NCBI GenBank assembly: GCA_037962975.1
Contig: CM075673.1
Span: 164,010,667-164,074,666, forward strand
Source of the DNA: Clitoria ternatea
Taxonomy: Eukaryota > Streptophyta > Magnoliopsida > Fabales > Fabaceae
Length of the DNA stretch: 64,000 nt
Direction: 5' to 3'
Positions 21,761 through 32,372 of this stretch are shown in pieces. Position 1 is the first letter of the stretch; every line of letters begins with the position of its first letter. The position numbers and the translations under genes are program-made. The notes beneath the pieces were generated by a model. That model had not been told where the DNA came from, made no database searches, and saw only the letters and a program-made list of their open reading frames with translations.

Positions 21761-22192
21761 TTAGTACTTGGGAACAATAATATTGAGCAGACCGTGATCC
21801 ATATAAGCCTTGAGACGGTGAACGTTGGAATTATGGGGCAAAAGCAAACGCTGAATGAAACGGCCTCTAGCACGCTCCACAAGTTGGGCACTCCCATTCC
21901 TCATAATTCCCTTCTCTATGCTCTTCTCACCACTTATGCATAGCTCTCTCCCATTTTCCACTTCCACTCTCACTTCATTGTGGCTTAGCCCATGAAGCTG
22001 TGCTTTGTAGATATGAGCTGAAGGGGTTTCCTTCCATTCTATGTTCCTATTCACAACAATTGGTTTCTCTCCTTCCATTGGCAATGGCAACTGTATTCCA
22101 AAATAACAAGGGTCTTGTAACGGTTTCCCAATGTAATGATGGGGATGAGGTTCATGTTGGGGCCCAAATAAGGCCCTTGGAAGGAATGGCAT
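21761..22192 (-). CDS. Divergent small heat-shock protein (class I-like), 143 aa
   Basis: An intronless ORF with an alpha-crystallin domain at about residues 48-140. It keeps IEWKETPSAHIYKA, the counterpart of VDWKETPEAHVFKA in class I sHSPs, plus VRVEVENGRELCISGEKS and a final NIIVPKY. It would be a cytosolic ATP-independent holdase that forms oligomers. Oddities: the loop usually EKEDKNEKWHRVER is changed and shortened, FRLPENA is replaced by LLLPHNS, and the protein stops right after the last domain strand, so the C-terminal extension with the I-x-I motif that docks dimers into oligomers is missing. The N-terminal arm is His/Pro-rich and not the usual MSLIPS. It may be a specialised or decaying paralogue of the gene at 25756. 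The open frame has no stops, which favours a gene. Confidence 0.72.
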   Translation of the reverse strand: MPFLPRALFGPQHEPHPHHYIGKPLQDPCYFGIQLPLPMEGEKPIVVNRNIEWKETPSAHIYKAQLHGLSHNEVRVEVENGRELCISGEKSIEKGIMRNGSAQLVERARGRFIQRLLLPHNSNVHRLKAYMDHGLLNIIVPKY

Positions 22193-22240
22193 GTTTTCTT
22201 CGTTTTGCTTTGTGCAAAGGATCAGAGTTGATCACTTCCA

Positions 22241-22248
22241 TTTATAAG
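22241..22248 (-). promoter_or_regulatory. Putative TATA box of the divergent sHSP gene
   Basis: CTTATAAA on the minus strand, about 50 nt before the ATG at 22192, giving a very short leader. Confidence 0.4.
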
Positions 22249-22337
22249 ATGTTAAAAGTGTTGCTCACTATGGTTTGATGATGTATGCATGTAGGAATTT
22301 TATGTTGTCATGGTGGTGACTTATCCAGTTTTTGTCC

Positions 22338-22352
22338 ATTCCAAAGAGGAAC
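22338..22352. promoter_or_regulatory. Possible gap-type heat-shock element
   Basis: ATTCC-AAAGA-GGAAC reads as nTTCn, a 5-bp gap, then nGAAn, the gapped HSE form. It is about 90 bp upstream of the TATA box. A single short match, so weak. Confidence 0.3.
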
Positions 22353-23690
22353 CCGACCCATTTTTATCCAGTAAACTTAATTGATTGAAGAATATTAGGA
22401 CAAATAAAAGGGATTACTTGGAATATATTTTGTGGTAGCGTTAGGGTGTTGATTTAAATACTACTTCAACTCTTACATCTAAAATTCTTTTTATAACAAA
22501 TTTTGTCTCTCGATTTAAGGTTTTTTTTAAAAATTTTTGTGTTATTAATTTTTTTATTAAAATACTTTTATTAATGTATAACTTTTTCCTGAAACTAATA
22601 TAATAATAAATGAGATATATCAATTGAATTATTTATTTCTTGTATATTATAATTTAATGATAAGTGGAGAAAAAATAAACAGAGAAAGTTGAATGATAAG
22701 TTATAATCACTCTAAGAGTAATTTTAAAAAAATAATAAATTTTAAAAAAGTAATAATTTTAATTAAATTAACTAACTTTTTAAATATATATAAATTAGGT
22801 AAAAGAATCTTATGTTAAGAAACAAAGGTAATATATACTATCTTTCATTATATATAAAAGCATATAAAAAAAATAAGAAACACTACATTTAAACCATATA
22901 ACTATCGTGATTGTGAAAATCAAACTGAACCTATCAACTGAATCAATTAGATCAAGAACCAATAAAGATATTGTTTGGATGAGTTAAAAAGTTAGAGGGA
23001 TTCAAAACTGATTAAAACTAGTCAAAATTTGTCAAAATCAATAATCAAAATTGAGATTGAACTAATATTTTCTAAAAAAATCATTTTTGTTATTTAAAAA
23101 AAAGTATTATATATATATGTATTAAAAATGTTCATATACTTTACTATCTTCTAGAATCGTACTAACTTTTATACTATTTTAAAATTTCATCTTTATTATT
23201 AATATATCATAAATATATTATATTATATATTAAAATGTATATTTTTTTTGTCACTAATTTTACATATGATTGAACTAATGTTGCATTAATTCAATCACCA
23301 ATATAACTTTTGAAATAATGATAACCACACATAAATATTGACGATTTAAAAATCATTAGCATTCATATTTATCTCTTTCTCTCCTTGTCTCTACCCCAAA
23401 TACACATTTTATTAGCATCAAAGTACTCTAGCTGTTTTTCTTTTATGTGTCTTTTTTAAGAAGCTGAATTTGTTTTTAATTATCTGTTATTTTAAGATAT
23501 CAAGAAATGACTAAATGTTTATTTTTTAATTATACTCTTATTTTTTTAAAATAAAAGGATATTAATTAAGAATAAATATTATGTATAAAAAGAGAAAATG
23601 TATAAAAAAAGTAAAAAAACATTAATTTTATTTCTTAATTTACATGTAAAAATAAAAAAATGGTGAGTAACATTTGTGCTTCTAGAAGCA
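22353..23690. other. AT-rich intergenic DNA, no gene seen
   Basis: Very AT-rich with short runs of A, T and TA. No open frame with recognisable content on either strand. Confidence 0.7.
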
Positions 23691-24660
23691 AACAAGAATT
23701 TCAACTTTTTTTTTTGACAAAAAAACAATTTGAACTTCTGAATGGACTATGGCTAAGAGGTCTCCTTCGAGAACGAAATCCCAAATACAGATTGGGCAAA
23801 CTCTACCCCATCTTCAACTCAAATTCCTGTCCAGAGGATAGGCAAGCATGAGTTCAACAGAAGTCATCTCTCTGACACTGGCTGTTCTTTCTACCTAAAC
23901 TTGCTTTTTTTTTGGCTTCTATCATCAAAGATAGGTGTGAGCTAAAGGCTTTTCTCGATAAACCCGTCTCAGATCTTCTCTACTGTTTTGGCTGCTTTCT
24001 TTCATATGGGTGGCCTATTCTATTGATAAAGTTCTTTCACAGGTATGGCAGAGTAGAAGGGGTAGGCCATGGGCTTTGCTTAACGAATTTTATTTTCGTT
24101 TGTATCCTTTTCCCCTGTAGTGGAGCAGGAACTCAGAGTAACATTGCTATCTAATAAGGGGGAACTCTATCTTAGAAAGAGCAAACTTCATTCATTGAAC
24201 GCAAGTAAGCGATAGGCGATGTGGCATACCGTTTGGCACTACCTCCAACGCTCTCCAGAGTTCACAACGTATTCCACGTATCCATGCTGAGGAAATACGT
24301 ACCGTCGCCAGAGCATATCTGGTTGATAGAGGATGTGGTTGTAGATACGAATTTAACTTATGAAGAACGCCCGGAGATATTGGTTCAAATCCAATTCGTG
24401 AGAAGAATCCAAGCGAGATAGGCCTATATGCTGGAGGCTCTATCATACATAAATTATAAGTTCAAGACGGGCATCCCCATAAAGTCGTTCTCTTCCCAAC
24501 TATAGCTGAACTTGCCCGAAGGAAATGTTGGATCTTCTTGCCGGGAAAGAACTCCGAATGAATACCTTTCGCCTGTGCTTTGATTAGGACTTATGCCTTG
24601 CCTGTGCTCTATCATTCATAGCACGCACATCCAATTCGTGATCAAATGAGGATGCCCATT
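23691..24660. other. Organelle-like or chimeric stretch with a gypsy fragment
   Basis: Base composition and wording change abruptly against the AT-rich flanks. The piece contains balanced, non-repetitive sequence of the kind seen in plant mitochondrial intergenic DNA (for example 'aagggggaactctatcttag', 'gaaagagcaaacttcattca'), and a gypsy integrase tail at 24206-24420. Plant mitochondrial genomes often carry gypsy pieces, so a nuclear insertion of mitochondrial DNA is one reading. A decayed retroelement is another. I cannot tell which without a database search. Confidence 0.35.
24206..24420 (+). pseudogene. Ty3/gypsy integrase C-terminal (pre-chromodomain) fragment
   Basis: The frame reads VAYRLALPPTLSRVHNVFHV, then SMLRKYVPSPEHIW, then LTYEERPEIL, a close match to the conserved end of chromoviral integrases (AYRLALPPxLSxVHNVFHVSxLRKYxxDPSH...YEExPxxIL). 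No other part of a pol gene is next to it, so it is an orphan fragment. Confidence 0.85.
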
Positions 24661-25545
24661 CCAGAATTCTATATCTATTTCCATTTATGCTATGACAAAT
24701 TTTAATAGCAGTCCAACCCGTACCTATTTTTTTAAACTATATAAATAGTTTTATTAGTAATAATTTTTTTTTGATTTGAAAATACCTATATAATGATATG
24801 ACTAACTCTCTAAATAGTTTTTTTTTTCTAGTCGCACCATTTAAATGTATAACTTTGCTTAAGGAAAATTGAATCAAATATGTATTACTTAAATCAACAA
24901 CATGTTAATAATTTAAATTTAAATTATTTTTTATGTACTACTTATTTATATTCATGCTAAAAATGACATTCTTCATTAATAAAACTTTTTTTTATTAAAT
25001 TTTAACATGATTATAATAGTTAGACCAGCTTGCTCAACACTTATAATCAGTGAAATCACCAATATATAATTATATATCAATAGATTTAACTTTCAACATT
25101 TCCTCAATCTAAAATGTCATAATCCCATAGTAAAAAGTATTTCAAAATTAATTAAATTCCTGTCAACTCGTTCTATTAAATCCCTGAATTCAATTCAAAT
25201 TCAAAATCGTCTGAACCTTGAATACCAAAGAAGTAAATATGGTGTTATTTTCTCTTATGTTTTCTTTTCAATTCAAATTTTAAAATCTTTTCCCCTTCTA
25301 TTTTATTTCTACCTAGTTTCCTTCTATTAACATAGTGTTTTTGGGATGTTTAATTTATGGTTTAAACTTAAAAAAATTCTTACAATTAAATAGGATTTTA
25401 ATTTTTTAAAATACTATAAAAAATCAATATTAACTTTTAATTTTTTTTTATAATTCTATTTTTCTAACTATATTAAAAGAACAAAATTCACAGTGACAGA
25501 AGTAACAGATCTAGAAAAGAAACAAGGCTTGCCACGTCATAGAAA
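24661..25545. other. AT-rich intergenic DNA upstream of the sHSP gene
   Basis: No gene seen. Around 25345-25490 a segment resembles the interior of the MITE at 19968-20123 ('tacaattaaataggatttta'), probably a degenerate family member. Confidence 0.6.
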
Positions 25546-25595
25546 CTAGTAGAACATTGTGGAGAAGAAAGAAGAAGCTGAATAATTATGCATCA

Positions 25596-25625
25596 TGAAA
25601 AGCTTGGAATAAACCCGAAACTTCA
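25596..25625 (+). promoter_or_regulatory. Heat-shock element
   Basis: In-phase 5-bp units: tGAAa, agctt, gGAAt, aaacc, cGAAa, cTTCa. The last two form a perfect nGAAnnTTCn core (25616-25625), 18 bp before the TATA box. HSEs this close to the TATA box are typical of plant small heat-shock genes and imply HSF-driven induction. Confidence 0.75.
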
Positions 25626-25643
25626 CGGCCTCACCCTACACTT

Positions 25644-25656
25644 CTATAATATAAAT
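25644..25656 (+). promoter_or_regulatory. TATA box of the class I sHSP gene
   Basis: CTATAATATAAAT, about 100 bp before the ATG at 25756, consistent with a leader of about 75 nt. Confidence 0.7.
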
Positions 25657-25755
25657 GTCCATTCAAACTTTTCCATTAACCCATCATCAGCAAATTCGTT
25701 GCTTAAACTCACAAAAAGCTTAATTTTTCCTTTCTTGTATCCAAAGAAATCAAAC

Positions 25756-26181
25756 ATGTCTCTGATTCCCTCATTGCTAGCCAACAGGAGCATCCTGGAT
25801 CCATTTTCTGCCGACATCTTCGGATCCAGCAACGAGGTTTCCACCTTCGCAAACACAAGAGTCGATTGGAAGGAGACTCCGGAAGCACACGTGTTCAAGG
25901 CTGATTTGCCGGGGTTGAAGAAAGAGGAAGTGAAGGTTGAGGTTGAGGAAGGGCGCGTGCTGCACATTAGCGGAGAGAGGAGCGTGGAGAAGGAGGACAA
26001 GAACGAGAAGTGGCACCGTGTGGAAAGAGGTCATGGAAAGTTTCAGAGGAAGTTCCGGCTACCGGAGAACGCCAAAACTGATGAAGTGAAAGCCTCTATG
26101 GAGAATGGGGTGCTCACTGTCACTGTTCCCAAGGTGCCGGAGAAGAAGCCTGAGATCAAGACCATTGAAATCAGTGGCTGA
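25756..26181 (+). CDS. Class I small heat-shock protein, 141 aa (about 16 kDa)
   Basis: A cytosolic class I sHSP, an ATP-independent holdase that forms 12-mer-type oligomers and keeps unfolding proteins soluble during heat stress. The start ATGTCTCTGATTCCC gives the class I signature MSLIPSLL. An in-frame ATG at 25588 lies upstream of the TATA box and is not the start. The alpha-crystallin domain spans about residues 34-125, with VDWKETPEAHVFKADLPGLK (37-56), the strand VLHISGERS and GVLTVTVPK (118-126). The C-terminal tail carries the I-x-I motif IEI. At 141 aa it is shorter than the usual 150-160 because the N-terminal arm is compact. It is intronless, as is normal. It lies 3.6 kb from the divergent sHSP gene, which faces the other way. 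Confidence 0.95.
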   Translation: MSLIPSLLANRSILDPFSADIFGSSNEVSTFANTRVDWKETPEAHVFKADLPGLKKEEVKVEVEEGRVLHISGERSVEKEDKNEKWHRVERGHGKFQRKFRLPENAKTDEVKASMENGVLTVTVPKVPEKKPEIKTIEISG

Positions 26182-27169
26182 ATTTGAACCAAAAAGTGTG
26201 ACAAAAGTTCAATAATAGATGTATAAGTCGAATTTGTTTTCTTGGGTGTGAATCAATTGTCAATTGTCAATGTTGTTTGAAACTTGTTTAAACTTTGTGA
26301 TGTAATGTGTTATAAAGCTACGCCATCTTTTCCTTTCTTATTACAAATTTGGTCAAAATACTGCTCCAGTAGTTAATATAAATAAATTTAGTGTAATTTT
26401 TTTATCTGATAATATAAGGAAAAACATTTTTAATGTTATTAATGGCTTTTTTATACTCAAAAGGAAATGGGGAAAAAATTAAAAGGAAAAAAAGAGAAAT
26501 ATAAAAGACAGTGGATTGATGGTCAGTGTTAATTTATCATTATTTTTAATTAAATTATGATTTAATTCTAGTTTTAAGATCATTTATATATGTATATATT
26601 TTGGTTTCTGAATAAATAAGCCTTTTGATTTTTTTATTTTAGTCGCTAGAAATCAAATATTTATTTTGACATTCAATTTAATATTTACTATGAATTTAAC
26701 TGTGTATAAGGTTGATGTGAGTAGTAAAATCTAACCATTGTCAAATCTACTTGAATGGGGTGCAAGTGTTCACAAAGCCATTTTTTGTGAGTTTCCAAGT
26801 CGGGTCTTCAATTTCCTACGAAGGAGTAACACCAACACGATGATGAAATTAAGGTGGACTATAGTTTATTCAAAAGAATGAATTTTGTTGTAGTTGGACC
26901 GAATCACAATAGACTCCACTGTAATTTATTTAAAAAATTCTAATAATGAGTTAAAACAAAAGTCAATAATTATATAGGGAAAAGAACGCAGTTAAACCTA
27001 TATTAATAATGTTAAAGAAAACATATAGAAAATTACAGGCATATAGCAATGTTTAGAATGGAAAAAAGTAATATATAATATATCACCATTGGTTTTACAT
27101 GTCCCATTCATTATACTAGTACTAGTAATTCCTTGCGTTTATTGATCTAATGACCTTTATTAAGTTATG
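26182..27169. other. 3' flank and AT-rich intergenic DNA
   Basis: The first 150 bp are probably the 3' untranslated region of the sHSP gene. Beyond that I see no gene. Confidence 0.6.
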
Positions 27170-27642
27170 AAAATTACGATAAGAGGAACCATGTTCTTTT
27201 AACACTATCACGAGCTTTTTGTGCAATATCATTTGCAGAGCTGGTGAATCTTTCAATTTGATCCTCCATTAAATCCTTCACCATGTTCTTCACAATCAAT
27301 CTATCACATGCCCCCTTCATATCAAGCCCAATTTTCCATTGTTCACTGACACATCTGCTATTGACAAGTTGATCAGTTATCAGAGGCCAACAAAGCATAG
27401 GCACACCTTCAACAATACATTCCAATGTAGAGTTCCAACCACTATGGGTCAAAAACCCACCAACCGCAGGGTGGGCCAGAACCTCCTCTTGGGGGGCCCA
27501 GTACACCAAAAGACCCCTCTCTTTAGTCCCCAGCTCAAGCTCCATAGGCACATTGTGACCCAAAACACCTTCTCCATTGATCATAGCCTGTCTAATAACC
27601 CTCAAGAAAGGCTTAAAACTGTTTACCAAACCATGCCAAACT

Positions 27643-29300
27643 TAGCCTCTTACAGGGAAGGGATATTCTTATTAAGCTAGGCCAATGGACGGTTGGTGAT
27701 GGTAAACTAATTTCTGTGTTTAAGCACAGGTGGCTATGGAATGGTTCAATGTGTTTCCAGCCCCCTGAAAATCAAAACGATTCGGAAGTATACCTTTCTT
27801 GCCTGATTAACCAGTCCACCAAAACCTGGGATGTATCAAAAATTTGTCAAATCCTTCCCCAACAACTCTGGCTACCTGCTGTTCAAACTCCTATAAGAAT
27901 TACACCAGGTGCAGATTGTTTAAGATGGCCCTATACAAAGAATGGTTGCTACACTGTGAAGTCTGGCTACAGAGCCATTAAACAAATGAATGATGATGCT
28001 GATCAGGGACCCTCTTCATCCTACTCCCCTCAAATGTCCCTTTGGAAAATGATTTGGAAGGCCATGGTCCCTAAGAAGATCCAAATGTTTATTTGGAAAC
28101 TCTGTCATAACCTCCTACCAATCAAATCCAATCTTGCTAAGAAAAAAATTATTTATGAATCTCTGTGCCCTATTTGCTCAGAGGAGGAAGAGACTGTGGA
28201 ACATGTATTTCTTCACTGTAATTGGACCATCCCTCTTTGGTTTGGATCTAATTTGCAATGCAGACCTAGGAATGAAGATGTTAGCTCATTCACTCAGTGG
28301 TTGGCTGGAAAAATCAATTTATTCATCACAAAACAGGAGGATACACAGTACCTCATTTCTAAGTTATTCTATACATTATGGCAAATCTGGCTTTCTAGGA
28401 ACAAAGCAATTTTCCAGCATATAAAACCAAATCCTGTTCAGAGCCTAAATGATATTCATGCTTCAATTGAAGAATTCTACAGTACAATACAAAGCAGGCC
28501 GGTTCAATTCTCTTACCCACCTCTTCAAAATTTCCCTTCTAAATGGCGACCTCCCCCCTGGTAAGCTGAAGATTAACGTTGATGCTACTTGGAAGGAATC
28601 TGCTAGAAGCTCCGTTGGCATTATTATCCGTGATCATCAGGGGGACATCACCTTTGGTCACACTTCCATCACTTGGGCTCCATCCGCTCTTCATGCTGAA
28701 GGAATGGCCTTAAGAGAAGGAATGATCCTGGCCCATAACCTGGGATTAAAGGAGGTTCTTTTTGAATCTGATAACCTCAATTTAATTAAAGCATGCAGAG
28801 GGGAAATTCAGATTAGAGATTTGGACCCAATTGTTCAAGATGTTACCTTGCTAAGGGGATCTTTCCGATCATGCGGTTTTATCTGGACAAGGAGGGAAGC
28901 TAATGAGGCGGCACACGCGGTGGCCTATTTATCAGCGTCTGGTGATCTTGAGCGCTTTTGGTGGACTTCTCCGCCCCTAAACCTGAGAAGAATTCTGGCC
29001 CATGATAAGCGATGGATTCCCCCTTCCTAGGCCTTCCTTTTCAGTGTGGCTCTTCCTCCCCGCAATTTGGTTACGGTCTTCTTCTTCCCGTAGAGCTGAC
29101 CCTAGGCAAATTATGAGTGATGAGCTTCGATGTGTTCCCTGTGTTTCTCTGTGTTTCCCTGTTGCTTTGAACCATGTTGTACCTGCAGGCTTTTGCATTA
29201 GTGTTATATTCTGCTTAGCCTGTTTGCTTTGTACTCCTTGGCCTTCTTTGGGCCCATATTATTAATTATTGAATCCTCTCTTATGACCAAAAAAAAAAAA
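27643..29300 (+). mobile_element. 5'-truncated L1-type LINE inserted in UGT copy 1
   Basis: 1,658 bp flanked by a 13-bp target duplication ACCATGCCAAACT (27630-27642 and 29301-29313) and ending in poly-A (29289-29300). It encodes the C-terminal part of a plant LINE ORF2. First comes the zinc-binding domain that follows reverse transcriptase (27716-28564, with WKMIWKAMVPKKIQMFIWKL and CPICSEEEETVEHVFLHC). Then comes an RNase H domain (28556-29027, with KINVDATWK, IRDHQGDI and FESDNLNLI). A 1-bp shift in a run of C at about 28551-28557 separates the two frames. The endonuclease and polymerase parts are absent, as in ordinary 5' truncation. A short 3' untranslated region precedes the poly-A. Confidence 0.95.
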
Positions 29301-30129
29301 ACCATGCCAAACTCCAATAGCTGTTCATGTGAGATTTTCACTATAGTGCCAAAGCTAACATACAAAACTGACTTTGCCTTTTGATGGTCAAGCCAAGTTA
29401 TGCAATTTCTATCTTCTTTTCTCAAATGACCAGTGAAGGATAATGAATTGTTGATTGAGATTTGGGTCTTGAGAAGACTGTGGAGAGGGCCAATAGTGTA
29501 AACCTTGGGAAATATAGTATGGAGCTTAGTGATAATGGGAGCTTCTAGATGGTCAAAAGTATTGAGTATAAGTGTTGAAGCTCTAGTCATAGCTAAGGTT
29601 TCTTTAATGTAGAAATCAAAGCCGAAGCTTCCTGGTTTCATTTTAAAAATTTGTGGTAGATCACAGTCTCTCAAAAAATTCTCTAATCCTGGGATGCTTG
29701 TCAGAACTTATTCACATCTTCTGCATAAAGTCCAACATGAAATTATTAAATTTAAAAGCTTTAACAAGAGTTATAAGCTAATTAAGAGAGCTTACAGAAT
29801 CAATAGCTGGATTTCATTAAATTGGTTATATGATTCAATGGTATATGAGAGAGTTTTGAAAATATTGTAAAATTATAAGTTGATAACTTTTGGTACAACT
29901 AGGAGAAATTTCAAAAGACATGCTGCAAGATAATTTTAAAATTACTCCTTTTTTATTTTACTCATTTAAATTATCATTTACAATAAATTTTATATTTTTC
30001 TTTCTTTATGTTATCACTCCAAATCATAATTTCGAATTTTATAAAATCCTTTAAATTGTTTGAAGCTTATACTAAATTTGTCACTTCTAAGATTTATTTT
30101 TCTTTCATAATTAACCAATATTTAGATAA

Positions 30130-30566
30130 AGTAGGGCTTCATCAAACAGGGAGAAGAAGACAAGGTATATAGGTTGAACAAAGCCTTGTACGAGTTAAAG
30201 CAGTCATCAAGAACATGGTTTAGTAGAATTACGAGTTATTTCCAGAGAGAAGGATTTACAAAGAGTAGTCATGACTATACTCTGTTCATCAAGAGAAGAG
30301 AAGAAAGATTAATCATGGTAAGTCTGTATGTTGATGACTTGATATATTTTGGGAATGATGAAGAATTATGTGCAAGGTTTAAGAAGTCAATGAAGGAAGA
30401 ATTTGAGATGACGGACCTTGGCAAAATGAGGTTCTTCCTTGGAGTTGAAGTAAGTCAGAATGCAAATGGAATCCATTTATGCCAAAAGAAATATGCAACA
30501 GAGGTTCTGGAAAGATTCAATATGTGGAACTGTAATTCTATGAAAAATTCACATCCTTGCATATAA
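30130..30566 (+). pseudogene. Ty1/copia reverse-transcriptase fragment in the UGT copy 1 intron
   Basis: The frame gives RLNKALYELKQSSRTWFSRI, then SLYVDDLIYFGND with the catalytic YVDD box, then FEMTDLGKMRFFLGVEV. No LTR is attached and the rest of the polyprotein is missing. It lies in the intron (30608-29721) of the UGT pseudogene and is of a different subfamily from the copia element at 30885. Confidence 0.9.
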
Positions 30567-30884
30567 CACATAATTTTGAGACCTCAAATAACAATTTAAT
30601 TGACTAACCTTGATGCTGTAGATCCATGACACCCTCTTGAATAATTTTGCTTATGTGGATGGTGACCTATGTGGAAGTGGCACTATAGGTGCGAAAAGTG
30701 ATGAAGGGAACCCCAAACTCTTGAGCAACTTCGAAAGCAATCGTTGCCATCATCCCGTCGGCTATGATACAAGAAGGTGGATTCAAACTTGAAGTTTTGT
30801 CTTGAAAGCTGCAGAACAATTCCCGGAACTCACTACAAACCTTAGACTTGCTTGTAGCAGAGATCATGATTGCAAAGTCGTTTG

Positions 30885-31320
30885 TGTTAGTCAAAATTGG
30901 AAAAATAATTAGGCCAACAACCATGCAAAATATGAAACACATGGGCAACTAAAAATGGTTGGTGGCCAACCATTTTTATGTGTTGACATTGCTCAAAATT
31001 TGCTATAAATAGATGCATCTATGGAAGAGGAAGTTCATTCCAAGCTTAAGAAGTTCTAAGCTTTTAAGAAAAAAAAACTTAGAGAGATAAGTTTTTAGTG
31101 AGTGAAAATTTGGGTGTAATTAGGTTGTGGGTTTTGAGGAGTTGTGAGTGTTTGTAAACACTTTGTGTATCTTCCCTTTCTATTACTAAAATATCTGCAG
31201 CAGTCCGGAGACGTAGGCATAATTAGTCGAACTCCGTTATCAAATTTTGTGTCTTATTATTCCGTATTTTTGCTCATTCTCGAATCTAATAAAGGCGTTA
31301 TGTTGTGAAATTCCCTAACA
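30885..31320 (+). repeat. 5' LTR of the copia element
   Basis: TGTTAGTCAAAATTGG to TTCCCTAACA. It contains a 'gctataaatagatgc' TATA-type promoter at about 31004, likely the retroelement's transcription start region. Confidence 0.95.
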
Positions 31321-31502
31321 ACTGGCATTAGAGCTTAGGTGCTTATTTCTGTCAAATTTTCACAATGGGTACTATTCATATGAATAGTAATTTCATGAAT
31401 AGTGAATTTTGGTCAGTAATACCAAATTCATCCACGGCAGTGTTCTAATACACGGTGGTTCACTGAAATTGTCAGAAACGATCCAGAGGAAGTCACATTT
31501 GA

Positions 31503-32366
31503 GTGGGAGCAATGGCAGCAGATGAAGGAAAGGTGAAAATTGAAAAGTTCGATGGTGCATACTTTGGCTTTTGGAAAATGCAGATTGAAGATTATCTGTA
31601 TCAGAAGAAGTTGTACCAACCTCTCCAAGAAAAGAAACCAGATGGCATGGAGGATGATGAATGGAATCTTCTCGATAGACAAGCCCTTGGGGTTATCCGA
31701 TTGTCATTATCCCGTAATGTTGCTTTCAACATTGCAATAGGAAAGACCACGACGGGTCTCATGGCGGCACTTTCCAACATGTATGAAAAGCCATCGACTT
31801 CAAACAAAGTTCATTTAATGAGGAGGCTATTTAACTTGCGGATGGCAGAAGGAGGATCAGTAGCCCAGCATCTCAATGAACTTAGCTCAGTCACAACCCA
31901 ATTAAGTTCAGTTGGAATCAAATTTGATGATGAGGTACGAGCATTGATACTTTTATCTTCTCTTCCAGAGAGTTGGAATGCTACTGTCACAGCTGTGAGT
32001 AGCTCAACAGGAAACTATATGTTGAAATTTAATGATGTTCGCGATCTGGTTCTCAGTGAAGAGATCCGACGGAGAGAGTCAGGTGAATCATCAACCTCTT
32101 CAGTATTGCATACAGAGTTAAGAGGGAGAAATTCAACCAGATGGAATGGTCGCAGAAAATCGAAGGACAGGCGGTCCAAATCCAGAAATCATCGTAATTC
32201 CCACAACTCAAAAACTATCGAGTGTTGGAATTGTGGAAAGACCGGGCATTATAAAAATCAATGCAAGATTTCACCAAAGAATCAGGAGGCAAAGACGGAA
32301 GCAAATGTTGCTTCCACCTCAAGAGGGGATGATGCATTAATATGCTCATTGGAGAACAAGGAATAG
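31503..32366 (+). pseudogene. copia gag region
   Basis: A 287-codon frame with the UBN2-type gag core (KFDGAYFGFWKMQIEDYL near the start) and a zinc knuckle CWNCGKTGHYKNQC at about residues 245-258. It ends at a TAG that lies in frame with the protease behind it. In intact relatives gag and pol form one frame, so this stop is a mutation. Confidence 0.93.
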
Positions 32367-32372
32367 TCTTGG

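Noticed and set aside
25588..25755. N-terminal extension of the class I sHSP from the upstream in-frame ATG
   Set aside because: That ATG precedes the HSE and TATA box, so it cannot be in the mRNA. The family start MSLIPS is at 25756.
25644..26000. Long antisense frames over the sHSP gene
   Set aside because: Codon-bias shadows of the real gene on the other strand.
28977..29265. Frames past the LINE RNase H domain
   Set aside because: They fall in the LINE 3' untranslated region and have no homology that I can see.
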